Assembly (NCBI RefSeq): GCF_037975245.1
Contig: NC_092572.1
Span: forward strand, 30,911,989-30,975,988
DNA: 64,000 nucleotides
Direction of reading: 5' to 3'
Source: Apostichopus japonicus
Taxonomy: Eukaryota > Echinodermata > Holothuroidea > Aspidochirotida > Stichopodidae
Positions 51,363 through 63,411 of the stretch are shown one piece after another. How positions within the stretch are numbered: the first letter of the stretch is position 1; the number at the start of each line of letters is the position of its first letter. Below the pieces are notes generated by a model, which was not told the DNA's origin, did not search any database, and was given only the letters and a program-made list of their open reading frames with translations. A program made the position numbers and the translations under genes.

Positions 51363-51562
51363 GAGCGGACGAACTGAGGGACCAGTTCCTTCAGACTGAA
51401 ATTCAATCTAAGGAAGGACTGAAAGTTTTCAGTCTGTAAAACGACTGATTTTTAGTCTAGCTAGACTTAATGATTTCAGTGTAACAGGACTGGAATTTAC
51501 CCTTTCTTACACTGAAATTAAGCCAAATTAGATTAGAATCCAGCCTATAAGGTTTAAATTAT

Positions 51563-52095
51563 TTTATTCAGTTAGACTTTAAAAAAAAAAGTGGCTAGAC
51601 GGAATATCGTCATTTTATACTTTTAATTCACTGATTAATAGTCCAATATGCCAGTCAAAAAACTGCCCAAAGACACTAAATTGGGACGATTACAGTTGAC
51701 CTCCAGGCAGGTTAAAGGAAATTTCCCCGTAAAATTGTAAAAATTCCTAAATGGAGTATAATTTTAGACACAGACTTGTTAAAAAAGCAGGTTGATACCT
51801 TGTTCGGTTCAATAGTTACATATTTTTAACTTAGATTTTGCTTTACCATATACAATAAAACAATAATTCATAGGAACATTCCTTTAACGAAGGAAATAAG
51901 AAAACAAAAAACCTGTTAAAAGTTTAAAAACTGTATTAAAACTGTCTTTATTTATTTTCTTGGATACATTTAAGAAATATAAACACAAAATAGTACAAAA
52001 GCTAAATTTGTTTGCTTGGGTTTTATTTATGATATCTTAGGTCTAAATAATGGTTATTTACCTAAACTTCAAAAATAAATTAAATGTAAATTGTA
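51563..52095. other. Intergenic sequence, nothing recognised
   Basis: Very AT-rich sequence with no supported open frame or repeat. Confidence 0.5.
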
Positions 52096-52220
52096 GTGCC
52101 ATGTCCCGCTTCAGAGCTCTCGTACTAACAGTATCAGCAGTATGAATATCATGTGCCTATCAGATAAAGGCTATGAACTGTTGTACAGTCAATACGAGTG
52201 CTCTGATACGAAAGGACAGT
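52096..52220. mobile_element. Fold-back element, copy 2
   Basis: Close relative of copy 1 (CCATGTCCCGCTTCAG at 52099, AAAGGACAGT at 52211-52220, shared GTACAGTCAATACGAGTGCTC). It lacks eight bases of the right arm (CTCTGATACG in place of CTCTGAAGCACGATACG). It joins directly to the second copy of the duplicated segment at 52226. Confidence 0.75.
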
Positions 52221-52225
52221 TAAGA

Positions 52226-52360
52226 GGTTATAATGTTCAACTCCAAAGTTCCCGCCTTTCTGAAAACAATTGAATAACTGATACTGATCGTTCGTAGCTT
52301 TTAGGATCGTACACATGGCTACTTGGTTTGTAGGGTATGTGGAATTAGTGGATATGTTCT
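52226..52360 (+). repeat. Duplicated segment, copy 2
   Basis: Matches 51167-51301 with scattered substitutions (for example ACATGGCTACTTGG for ACATTGCAACTTTG). Together with copy 2 of the fold-back element it shows that one ~1-kb unit was duplicated and then lost (or gained) the ~380 bp between the two parts. Confidence 0.88.
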
Positions 52361-55050
52361 TCATAAATCAGGTTCTGATGTTGCTTTTAGATTGCTCTTC
52401 ACTGCATCATGTGTGTTAGAAACCTATGCATATCCATTTGTTTTGTCGCATTTCTCGTACAACAGTGTGCGCGTCTCCCGAACACGCAAATCACGTTCAA
52501 TGGAAAACTGTACAGACATGAACTTTTGGAGCGCTCGTGTGATGTCGTACATTACTGATATTATTTAATACATGGATTTTCTTGTACATTCAAATGTACA
52601 CTACTGATTAGAGAAAGATATAGTTCACATTTAAAGTTGTACATAGGGACCTGCATGGATTTCCAGGTCATGTGTTTTGTACAGTGTGTCATGTACTAGT
52701 TTGTCTGGTCTGCTCCTTTAATCCCCACGTCCCTCGGAGTGCCCGTCGAGGGCTGCTTTGGAGTACTCTTTCACTTCTCAACTCTCTGGAAGGACTAGAG
52801 TTTTCTCACGCCAATTTCTAATGTATTATATTGTTTTTACGCTCTGTTACAAGGTTACATTTATGTCCAAATTGGTCGAGTTTACAATGACGCGTTAAGT
52901 AATATTACTATCTTAGGACACTTGTATCTTGGCGTATCTTAGCAGCTCACGTTTCAGATAATAGCTCCGATTGGTTAGTTTAAGCAGTGAGGTCATCACC
53001 TTGCACGCACATGCTAGATATGCATTAGTTTACATTTGCTGCTGACCAATCACACCCTTCCTTGATGACGTAGTGAATATATTTGCTTAGCTTGTGCAGC
53101 ACTGCCATATCTTTACTTATATTACTGTTACTGTTAGATTGGTAATTGTGTACGTAACTAGGGAAGATGTAGTGGTTACTTGTTATCATATCTGTATGAC
53201 TGTCGCCTGTTTGTCAGATAAAGGAGCTGTTGGATATTGCCATGGGTGCTTTTGCCTGGTTTTTGCTGAAATCGCTCCACAATTCTTTAGTCTATAATAG
53301 TCTCCACAACGCAGCCAAAGGTTAAAAGAGTTCAGGTGTATTATCTCAACTCATATATTTTGTCGGCCTAATTCTTACTTGAACTTGGCTCCTCGATGTT
53401 ATGCTGGTGCTGTAGAAAACAAGCCCAGTATACTTTACCAATAAACAGAACCGATTATTTCATAACAATCATGATATATTCTCTTAACGTGTTAGAAAGA
53501 TTTTTTAGAGTTCATTTGGGAAACCCCAAATCAACCGGGTCCATTTATCGATTTGGCTCATGACAAGAGCAAGTAGCCTTATTGATTGAATAACTCGATT
53601 CGTCACAGTTTGTCACACGGACAGATTTCACATTAGTATTAATCACTTGTAAATGGACAAAAAACCCACTTCAACTTTAATGTTTCAAATGACCTATTCG
53701 ATGCCAAAATAAATGGCCATTGTTGTTATAGTACTTAAGTGTAGCGCTGGAAAAGTGTCCACAAGAGAGTGAAAGTATTTCTTGTTCAATATGAAAATAA
53801 CAAAGGTGGTCAACATGCGGTCCGGCAGTACTTTTACTATAACATTGTGAAGAGTTTAAATTTTGGGCGTAGGACCTACTTGTGCTTAGATAGTTCACCA
53901 TGATGGATTGCCAATACCATTGTAGAATTTTCTAATCTTCTCGCCTTGCTTTAATGTAGCAGTTTTATTTTTTGGTCATGGGAATGTGCATATAGGAGAT
54001 GGTTATAATTGTGGTACGACACTATACACCCTACAGTGTCGCGGCCAAACATTTCAGTATTTCACTAATAAGATCGACCCATATAAGACCATCCCTGACA
54101 TAATGTATACAGGTGCTTAGTTGCCTTTCCTCCGTTGCGTGGTGTATTCTTCATTACAGTATACACTCTTATGCATAATACACATATTAACGTACATTTT
54201 CTCATCATTGTTAGTTTACTGTAATAGAACTGCCATGAATAACTCTAACTAGTTGAATTTGGAAGTGGAAAATAATCTTTATAATCGTGTCAAACATTTG
54301 TTTTTTCAAAATTGGAATATAAAATGAAATCTACGTCAGAGACTATATACTGACCCTAACTGTCCCCTCAATAGAAAAATACAATTCAGTAACATTCTTG
54401 ATTGCAGAAATCCGTAAAATCTGCTCGCAACGAAATTAATCATGAGCAATATAAACAGCTTGCAAATGATCAACTTGCATACAAAGGTTATCCATGTTGA
54501 TTTTATCCAATAAGTGCGTGTTGCTCTCAAAGGGACAAGACCTTAGTATAAATATATGTGTCCAACACATACCCCGCCCCCTATCCCCTACCAACCCTCC
54601 CTTGCCGAAAGGAAAACATGAGTCCAGTAAAGGTCTCTTTAAAAGCTGTTTTTCTTTCAGGGTAATCAACTTTAAAAATACTCAATGTCTGAAATGCCCC
54701 TTCAAGAGCAATTTGAAGATGACGTCATTGCCTCAGACAAGACAAAAATCGTCAATAGTAACAAACAAAGATTTATCCAATAAATTGTAATAACTAAGCC
54801 AAAACTGTTCCTAAAGATTCCTATAAGAATTAACAGGACGCCAAGTAATGCTATCTAACTCAATTTGCCACCTTGTGAAATTTGTAATGCATTTTAAAGC
54901 ATATTATTAAACAAAAAATCCTTGTATATTCGGGTTGACTTTTGTAGTACATCTGTGGAGTTGACCATTGGAAAGTGAACTAGACTTTATAGCCATTTCT
55001 GTTGATGGGCTTCTGATTTTAAAGCACATACTGACAATTTCTTTCTTCTG
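52361..55050. other. Intergenic sequence, no gene recognised
   Basis: Short open frames only, none with a recognisable motif; codon use looks like the surrounding noncoding DNA. No repeat or element end that I can support. Confidence 0.5.
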
Positions 55051-55164
55051 TACTGTGCTTCATTGAACTTACGAGCAGTATGAACATCATGTTTCTATCA
55101 TATATATAGGAACTGTTCATACTGCCGGTACGAGTGCTTTGAAGCATGATTTGGAAGCACAGTA
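55051..55164. mobile_element. Fold-back element, copy 3 (diverged)
   Basis: Begins TACTGTGCTTC and ends GAAGCACAGTA (perfect 11-bp inverse), with a second inner pair GCAGTATGAAC/GTTCATACTGC. CGAGCAGTATGAACATCATG and GTACGAGTGCTTTGAAGC are shared with copies 1 and 2. The following GTATTAACATGAGG matches the sequence after copy 1. Confidence 0.75.
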
Positions 55165-56640
55165 TAGAGTGGTATTAACATGAGGAAGTTGTCCCAAGTG
55201 GCTGTTTAATAGGTTTGTCGCTAACTAAATGATTAAATTAATGTCCTCACTACATTTAAGTACATCTATTATAGTGTACACATAACGTACTCAATGGTAC
55301 CCACCTAGTACGATTCAACGCGTGCATAAGGAAGTAACACACGGCAAAAATGAGTACCAGTATATCAACATCCGGGCTACTCTCCTTCTGGACTCTTTTT
55401 GGTTCTCTGTACTCGACTTTGTACTCTTTGTACTCTGACTTTTACTGTCAGAGTTAAACATTTTCGAGGAACGAATTGTCGATGGCTGTGAACGTGCTTC
55501 TTCGGTTGGTATGGCGGACCTGAGACGCATGCATACCTGTGTAAGAATGTTAAAAATATAACATTTGTGTTGATCCAAGAAGGGGCTTAGTCCTCCTATA
55601 TTGCTTATTCTAGTTTATTTATCAATATATGTTTAAACATATGTATAAATTATGCGGATCTTTTCACCAACGCATATATGTTATAATTGTTATTATTATT
55701 TTAAGCGCTACGAGAATTATTTCATAGTTAGTTTGGCGCTATATAAAAATAATGTATTATTTTTATTATAATGCGCCCCAAAAATGTTTTGGTCAAAATA
55801 TGTAACACAATTTAACAGGCACCATGCGCGCAAGAGTTACATTCATAAGTTGTTGTTGTTGTTAAAGTAAGAAGTGAGGAGTTCCCCACACTCGAGAAAC
55901 GTGCTAAGCTTATCCACTATGTACCTTGTTTGGGGCAAACTATGTCGATAGCTAATTTACGTGCCCATGGAAAAAATATTAATCCAGAAGAGAAGCATAG
56001 ACCGGGAATTGGACCCACACCGAAGATCTCGCATATAAGCCATAATTTAGCGATCGCATTTCGATTTATGAAAAGAAAGGTTATCGGACTATACTTTTTC
56101 ATCGTAAAAATGCTATGCAAGCTGTAAACGTCCCTTGATGATGCGAGTAATAACACTCTCTCTAAGTCACTTGAATAATCCTGGTAAAAATAGCGATTGG
56201 TTTATAGTATTATTCCAAGGATTAGTACATAAGTTGTTTTTCACAAAAATGAGTAAATCAATATTAATGCAGGTTTCAAGTATTAAAAGCTTTTTTTTTT
56301 AAGTTTCATTAATGCTTCAAGGAATGAATAACCACTATACAGGATCCATTCACCCTTTCGATCTCCACTTGCCATAAACACTACATGAGATTAGCTGCTC
56401 AAAACGCAACATTTTGCTCAGACACTGTGTAGTATAGGCCTAAATTTGTTGCTGTATTGTTGTTTATTATTTAAAAAAAGAAAGAAAGAAAAAGGATATA
56501 TTACAAAACTCACTTTTGCATATGCAACAGCTATTACGCAGAGTGGTATGACGTAAATGATGAATATTAAACAGGGGTGACCAGACCTTTGACAGGGATT
56601 GGTCGAACCGTAAGCTCTTGAATGTAAAAAACGAGAAAAC
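55165..56640. other. Intergenic sequence, no gene recognised
   Basis: No supported gene. An open minus frame at 55315-55578 is rich in Ser, Lys and Thr, but I recognise no family. Contains short simple AT-rich runs near 55690-55780. Confidence 0.5.
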
Positions 56641-56670
56641 GTTTCCTACACGAGAAATCGTGTAGGAAAC
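56641..56670. repeat. Perfect 13-bp hairpin with GAAA loop
   Basis: GTTTCCTACACGA, then GAAA, then TCGTGTAGGAAAC. All 13 pairs match. On the plus strand the loop is a GNRA tetraloop. Confidence 0.95.
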
Positions 56671-59600
56671 GAGAGATATGATGAACCAGGAAGTATACCT
56701 CATATTGCATTGATCAGCCATCTAAAGAAAGTCGAGATCATGTTTACAAGTACTTTTTCATTATCAAGTCAGTTTGGTTAATATACAAAAGATTTATGAA
56801 AAACTTTATGCTCCAAGACGTAAAAGGGAATCGTTTAATATGCGGCGACATTTTAAGCAAACTTTAAGGAAGCACGGTTGTGATTGCAACTTGAACAATA
56901 GAAGTATAAGGTTTATGGGGCAGGGTTAATTTGGGAATCGTAACAACGTATTTATATTCTTTGACTTCTATAGATGTAATGTTACTTTTCTTCATTCGCT
57001 AATACTACCAACACTAATTCCGGAATGGTTAGTTACTGAATGTCTCCCTCAATTTAACACCTCGGATAGTTTCATGTGCACGTTAACGGTGAGAGGGATC
57101 AAACTTTGTAACACAATATTGGTATTCAATGATGAGAAAAACACCAGAGCGTCTGAAAATGCTACACAAAAAAGTGTGAACACTAACTTTTTCCCTGAGT
57201 CATAGAGCATGCAACTTGAAAACGTCTTATCTATGCTTGAAAATGTATATCTATGCTTGGAAACGTTTATTTTTGCTCTACTGGGACCCCGGAATGTAAT
57301 GAATTTGAATGCCAATGTTTCATAATGTTAGTAACATCAGCCAAAATCCGACAAACACTTAAACAAATATTTCATTTCGTTTGATAGACTTACAGTTATA
57401 CGCTTGTTTTGTTATACTCTTTTCTCGCGTGTAACTGTACATGCCTCCATGAGTCCGTTTCTGCCTACCACGAATGTGCTTGCCCACTGTATTTTACATG
57501 CCCGAGGATCTGTCCGATACAAACGTCTTGGGCATTTCTCCAAAAAGGGACATAAACTTATGCAAACCACAAAATTGATATTTTTATTTTTTGTATTTAA
57601 CTTTTCTTTCAACTTTTGTAGTTATTACATCAGTTAGTACGGATTGCATTTAAAGACCGTCATTTCTCTCTTGCAATGGGGTGGAGTTATAATTGTGTCA
57701 CATTATAAAGAATGCACTGACCTAGAAGGAAGCATGGAAGAGTAGGACTAAATTTAAACTAGACATCATTAAACTAGACATCACTGAAGTACATCAAAAC
57801 TCAGTACTTATGTCAAAAGGAAATCAGTTTGTTTTAAGATTGTCCCTTAGTGACGTCATTGTGGGGATAACGAAATTTGTCAGGAAGTTATGTCAGCCAT
57901 ACAGGGTAATGATGATCCATCTTTTGAACGAACTTTCAAATTAATCAAATTTGAAATTTTGATAGTAGGTGACAGCAGATATGCGGTCTCCGTGGTCGTA
58001 AGTGTTAGAGAGATTTTAAATGGTGAAGTAATTGTACACAGTCAATATCAGTCTCCAATGGCAAAGGTAGATGTTCATCTGTGCCTGTTTGTCCCGAGTT
58101 ACTATTTTGGAAACCTAATTCCATTTGAAGTTTGGATCGTGTGAATTAATAATATAGCGGTTAGAGGATTTAAATTGGCCAAATCATATTTCCTTATTTC
58201 TTGTTACAATAGCCGAGCTCATGCATATTGGTTACATATTTCATAGTTTGATATTGTTCAGATAGAAGGTTGATTACTTATGTATGCATTCTTTAATTTT
58301 CCCGCCTGTGGGTGATAACGAATGGAAGGCGTATGGCAATGTGTTCATAGAGGGACTGATGGGCAGGGTAGGAGAGTGAAGGCCGGGAATTTAGTGATGG
58401 GACCGGTCCCAAAAATCTTAACCTGGTTTGCGTCTCAGCGGTTCGGATGGTCTAGCGGGTACGCGTTCATACGTACTCAATCTAAAACCAAACTCGGCCA
58501 ATACCATATAACGAGGGCCTAATGTTAGTACGAAATGTTGACTATGCGGGCCTTCAGTCACGTAATGGAAAGAATTTAAACAACTGTTCGTTTAATTAAA
58601 TTAACCTGCGAACTGATTTGTACATGTAACACCTGTTCTTTATTTGCTTTGCACCTGCTCCAGGCCGGGCGTGGCTATTCAACCCTTATTATTAAATAGT
58701 TGAGTCAATGTTATACTTACAAGCAAATCAAATGTTGTTTGATTCTTTCAAGCATAGAGTGATTCTGTTCATTTTTTGGGGGACCTACCACTAAATTACC
58801 GGGAGGGGGGGGGGGTAAGTTTATGAGCGTAAGAGTCCGTTCCGCCTCAAACTGACAAAGTAAAACAAACTAACTTACTAATAAATTACAAGGTATTGAG
58901 GAGTTTAAGGGACTAAGAATGGTTTTGGTTACAGCTCAATCATCATAATTCTAGAACTATTGTTTATAGTGCACATTAACACAGTGAGTTTTACAGAAAA
59001 GATTAGCATGTGACAAAATCTACAATTCTTACAATCGAAGCTGGGGCCTTCGATTATTCATATGCATAAATCTCGTATGCGTATAATCGTACACTGAGAA
59101 TGAAGACCTGAAAATGTTACAATAAAAGTGTAATTTTTCTTATTAAAGTATTAAGGTGTTTGACATGTCTATTTTGTATGAAAGAGCACAAAAAAGACAA
59201 AAAAGAACAGTGAAGACACTACCATGATAGCATGCTCTGTTAAGGAGATATGACACTTTGAAGATATCAAAATTTCTTTGAAAACGACTGGTTTAGAAAG
59301 ACTAACTATGAGGGTGTGACGTCACATCCTAACTTCCTTACCATCTGTGAACATATTTCTTTAAAAATTATTTACATTTTTTAACACATTTGAAAATAAT
59401 ATAATCAAAAATTCTTCAGATGTTTAATCTCAAATACTTCCTTTGACAAATATGAGATCTCATGACATATCTTTTGGTTGAAAGTCATGAAATCTCACAA
59501 ATATTTAGAGAAAAAAACAAAGACTTTACAGGAATGTGAGGATATGACATCACAGTTAGTCAGATTTCAGCAGTTTCTACACAATCTGATAAAACTTTAC

Positions 59601-59788
59601 ACTTAAATATCTCTGTAACCGAAAAAGATATTTGAACATTATTTTTACCATTGTGTTTCTTTTATTGTACTCTTGCATATAACATAAACATATATGGCAA
59701 CTGAACCAATCCTTTAATAACGACTACGTATTTGAGATGCGTTCCCGTTTTATGGTTCGCCATGTGGGACAAATATAACATACTTTGT
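56671..59788. other. Intergenic sequence, no gene recognised
   Basis: Open frames are below 90 codons and without motifs. The best-looking is a plus frame at 57890-58144 (84 codons), which has ordinary amino-acid composition but no recognised family. A G-rich run lies at about 58800-58815. Confidence 0.5.
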
Positions 59789-59990
59789 ACCCGTATTAAT
59801 TCCAATATAGACACGCATATTTTATTAGCTAATCGGAAGGTCGATTTCTATGGTTGTCCTTAATCGTATATTAATTCAAATACATACATGTATTATCAGC
59901 TGATTTAATACTTGATATATTCGAATTAATACGCATATATATATTGGAATTATATATATACTCCAATTAGTATGCGTAAAATATATGGTA
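59789..59990. repeat. AT-rich fold-back sequence
   Basis: ATTAATTCCAATATAGACACGCATAT near 59794 is the approximate inverse of ATACGCATATATATATTGGAATTAT near 59929; a further inverse pair (CCAATTAGTATGCGT) follows to about 59980. It could be a small MITE-type element. No target duplication is evident, and such AT-rich pairing may be partly chance. Confidence 0.5.
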
Positions 59991-61090
59991 TATTTGTTTC
60001 CCCAGTGCCTACCATACCCGTTCGAGCAGCTCCTGCAAGATTAAACTAGTATCGGCCTAACCGAAGAAACAGAGAACCAAAGAGGAGTAGGGTGAGGGAG
60101 GAGGGTGGTCAGACCGAGCACCATCCTTCCCTGGGAAATCCATTATAAACTGCAGAACCCACCCAGTGACCATGCTACCACCTGCGGACATACTGTCCGT
60201 GAACAAGGAACTCATTACTTCCATTGTATGGCTATACAATGGATGCTGCCCGTGTGATTTACTGTTACGAAGAGAAAGAGAAACCACTATAGCTGGCTTA
60301 ACATGTCAGCAACCTTAGAATATCGAATACCGTCAAATATTGAAATAGAATAATAAACCACTCAACGTTTGTAACTTTAGTTGTGGAGCTCAGTTGAATA
60401 TAAATGTGTTATTCATTGTTCTCTCGTAGCGAGTTTAAAGCACAAAGTACTTGTGAGATTGACATTATATGGAATCTATGTAAAAGCCCTGGTGGGGATC
60501 CAGGGAGAATCCCCAGAGTCGTAGGATTCAAGATATATCTTGTTCTCTCACTGCACTACTTGTAGACTTGTAATCTTAAACGCAGAACCATAAGACAGAA
60601 TATAGACACATTCCAAAGATCGATGTGTTTCATTGAAATAAAATTCAAAGTTCCTGTACGGTCTCAGACGGCGATACCCGGAAGTTGCAGCATTTTGTTT
60701 TGGTTTATTTGAGCGTAAAAGAGAGTCCTTCAGAAGACGACCCTGGATTTCTTACAATTTGAATTTCATGTAAAACATGAAAATATTAATAAATTAAACC
60801 GTGGATCACCGATAAAGCGTGCTATGCGGTGACGGGTTAAGGCGTGATCTCTAGTCCCTTAAATTTCCCTTTTATATGCAATAGATACAGGTTGGTTTTT
60901 GCACTTCCAAAATGTTTGCCCCATTAACTGTTTGCTTTTTTCTTGTGTTGAGCCCCCTCCCAACTTTGCAACTGCTGGTGCCGCCACTGCCAGCAAAAAC
61001 CAAAGCTGATTTAAAGAGTAATTCCGGCGACTGTCAGGAAAACGTTGAAATCATTCACAATGGTAGTATAATGTGTGGGTGTCACTTTAA
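59991..61090. other. Intergenic sequence, no gene recognised
   Basis: No supported open frame. The plus frame opening at 60912 starts with a hydrophobic stretch, but it runs into the retrotransposon-derived region and looks accidental. Confidence 0.45.
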
Positions 61091-61614
61091 TCACAAATTT
61101 TTGTTCAAGAGTGCAAAACACAGTACAGGGCAGAGCTGGAACGTGTTCATAAGTTAGCTGAACGCTGCATTGGTTCAAGCCTTCCGTCAGTCTCATCCAT
61201 ATATGAAGAGAAACTGATGAAGAAACTAAATAATATTAAAGAAGATCACACACACCCTTTTAATAGTCTTATCGTGTTCAACAGATCCGGGATGCTATTA
61301 CAGGTGCCCCATACTAAAACGTCCAGGTTCCGTAATTCCTACCTGAGAACACTTGTTTAACTCGCATGCAAAGTGATCTGGTGTGTGATCTGTTATACTT
61401 GCAGTCTCTGTGCTGCTTTTATTACTGTTCTGGTTCTGCCTATTTAGTTGTTCTCGTAGTTGTTCACTAATAGCTTGTTTATTTCATGGTTCTGTTTGTA
61501 TTCACTACTGTCTTATGTTTACTGTCGCAGGGAAATCATTTTCCGTTTTTTGTTTTCTGAAGTGGACAATAAAGTTTCTATCTATCTATATATCCATCTA
61601 TCTATCTAACTCTA
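61091..61614 (+). mobile_element. 5'-truncated non-LTR retrotransposon (LINE), 3' end
   Basis: A plus frame from 61091 to the stop at 61358-61360 encodes the C-terminus typical of LINE ORF2 proteins, with HKLAERCIG and a terminal TKTSRFRNSYLRTLV. After about 200 bp of 3' untranslated sequence comes GACAATAAAGTTTC and a (TCTA)n tail (61582-61612). Tails of short tandem repeats are usual for CR1/L2-like LINEs. The 5' part, including the reverse transcriptase core, is missing. Clade not determined. Confidence 0.72.
61582..61612 (+). repeat. (TCTA)n microsatellite, LINE tail
   Basis: TCTATCTATCTATATATCCATCTATCTATCTA directly after the AATAAAG of the LINE end (described here in parts; interrupted once by ATATCC). 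Confidence 0.9.
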
Positions 61615-61668
61615 GTTCACCACTGACTTCATGGAATGACACAGTGCATAGTGTACGTACTATGTATG

Positions 61669-61676
61669 GTCATTAC
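61669..61676. other. Left 8-bp target-site duplication GTCATTAC
   Basis: GTCATTAC immediately before CAGTGGCG at 61677. The same eight bases follow the right end at 63404-63411. Confidence 0.95.
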
Positions 61677-63403
61677 CAGTGGCGTCGCCAAGGGGGGGGG
61701 GGCAGGGGGCACGTGCCCCCTGGAAAACCTAGTGCCCCCCCCCCGAGTGCCCCCCATCTGAGATTTGGGTTAGTAAAAAAATATATATATATTTTGTTAT
61801 ATTCAACTCCCAACATCTGAGTTGGTGTTTCATAAGGACAAAGTAGCACAGTAATTCGTATTTTCTTCAAATGAGCTGCGAAAAAATGAAAAAGTTTATC
61901 CTTGAACGTCGAAGTCGTAACCCGCGCCATCACAACAGGTGTCGATATTTACATTGAATGTGTCAGTGCTCACGCCATACCAGCGGATATACACGTCCGC
62001 TTCGCGAGCTACATGACTGTGAGAAGGGAGGGTACTGCGGTATGTTGCCTTGGTCTGAGGTTGACAGGTTAGGAGCTGACGAAATGTGAGAATGTGAGGG
62101 TCCGCAGGCACCATACTTGCCTATATTTGTGGACCCATATATTAACCCTGTTGTGTAGGGGGTGCAGAGGTCATTTGAGGCCAGATGCTTGTAGGAACAA
62201 ATGGCGAATGTTCACACCTGCATACTGAGCCATACTCGATTGTGATCAAACTTTGGATTGCATGGTGAGATCCCTGATAGGAGCCAATAACGATGCTGGA
62301 ACCTGTTACATCTTAATAGATAATGGGCGAAAACGAGAAGGACAAGAAAGGAGTCGGGGGTCATTCACACATTAATTCAACAAATGTAGGTTCTATTGAT
62401 AGGGTTAGGCATAATATCGGCAGCATGTGGTTCATATCCTTTGCAAAATTCTGCGCCTTGTTAAAATCATTACCTCAAAAATAGCAATTTCTAGAGATAT
62501 CTTCAAATCGAATTTAGCATCAAATGTGGCAGCATTTTGCATCTAGCCCATCCTCCGTATGCGAAAATTTTCCAAAGGGGAGGGGGCAGTGGCGGCGGAA
62601 CCGGGGGGGGGGGGGCTTAGGGGGCTCAGCCCCCCCCAATGAAAAAGTTGAGGGGGGCAAATGCATGATAAGCCCCCCCAATATTTAACAACGCTCCGAA
62701 ACGTGCATCTGCCCATTTTTCAATGCATACTTGTCGATCTGTCCGATGCACACGTATGCTATAAAGGTGTAATAATTTCAGTAAATGCTGGGGGGACCCT
62801 CGGCCCGTCCCCTGGCTATAGACCACATTGTCACCCCAACCGCGTCTCCACGCCCCGTGAAAAGTGGAAGCAGTGAGTGTGAGTACCGGTAAGCGCAACA
62901 CAACTTCGTCTTAGGCCAATGACTTGCTTCATTTCAGCCAGTTCTCCAACATCCCCTTACTACACTCAAAAACGTCTTTACGAGTACACTACGAGTAATA
63001 CCTACTCTCTTAAAACACCATCGAATATACAAATTACTATGTTTTTACAGACTTTTACGTGCAATCTGAGAAATTGCAGGCTTGAGACCTATATTTTAGG
63101 GCTAGGTATTTGCAGCATAAAACACTCGGGAAGTGCCGTTTCCGGCCATCTGGGGGTTTGAAAAACCCAAAATTTTCTTGTACGCTCCGCGCCAATGGAT
63201 GGTGGCGCTCCGCTTAGATAGTCTCTACACATTAGCCCTCCCCCCAATAATTTTCCCGTTCCGCCACGCCTGGAGGGGCACCCCTCCCCTTAGACCCCTC
63301 CCCCAGGACGGCGATCCGTATCCACCTAAGTGCCCCCCCCATCAAATGCTGGTGCCCCCCCCCCCCGTGCCCCCCCAGACTGAAAAGTCTGGTGACGCCA
63401 CTG
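61677..63403. mobile_element. hAT-like non-autonomous DNA transposon, 1,727 bp
   Basis: Terminal inverted repeats CAGTGGCGTCGCCA and (inverse) CAGTGGCGTCACCA match at 13 of 14 bases and are flanked by a perfect 8-bp duplication GTCATTAC. Eight-base duplications and CAG…CTG ends are the hallmark of the hAT superfamily. Both ends are very rich in G or C runs (GGGGGGGGGG at 61690, CCCCCCC near 63355-63377). No transposase is encoded, so it depends on a relative elsewhere. A second element is nested inside at about 62587-63272. Confidence 0.9.
62587..63272. mobile_element. Probable nested element inside the hAT-like element
   Basis: CAGTGGCGGCGGAACCGGGG at 62587 and CCCGTTCCGCCACGCCTG ending at 63272 form an imperfect inverted pair, each next to long G or C runs. 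The flanks GAGGGGG and GAGGGGC may be a target duplication with one change, but the G-rich context makes this weak. Same general build as the outer element. Coding potential: none seen. Confidence 0.45.
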
Positions 63404-63411
63404 GTCATTAC

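Noticed and set aside
57890-58144. 84-codon plus frame with ordinary composition
   Set aside because: No recognisable family, no splice or promoter context. Left as unassigned, not called a gene.
58430-58500. tRNA-like box A (TGGTCTAGCGGGTA)
   Set aside because: No box B at the right distance and no cloverleaf that I can fold.
61410-61820. 136-codon plus frame
   Set aside because: It runs through the 3' untranslated part and TCTA tail of the LINE and into the end of the hAT-like element.
62626-62901. 91-codon minus frame
   Set aside because: Lies inside the nested element and its G/C runs; composition driven by homopolymers.
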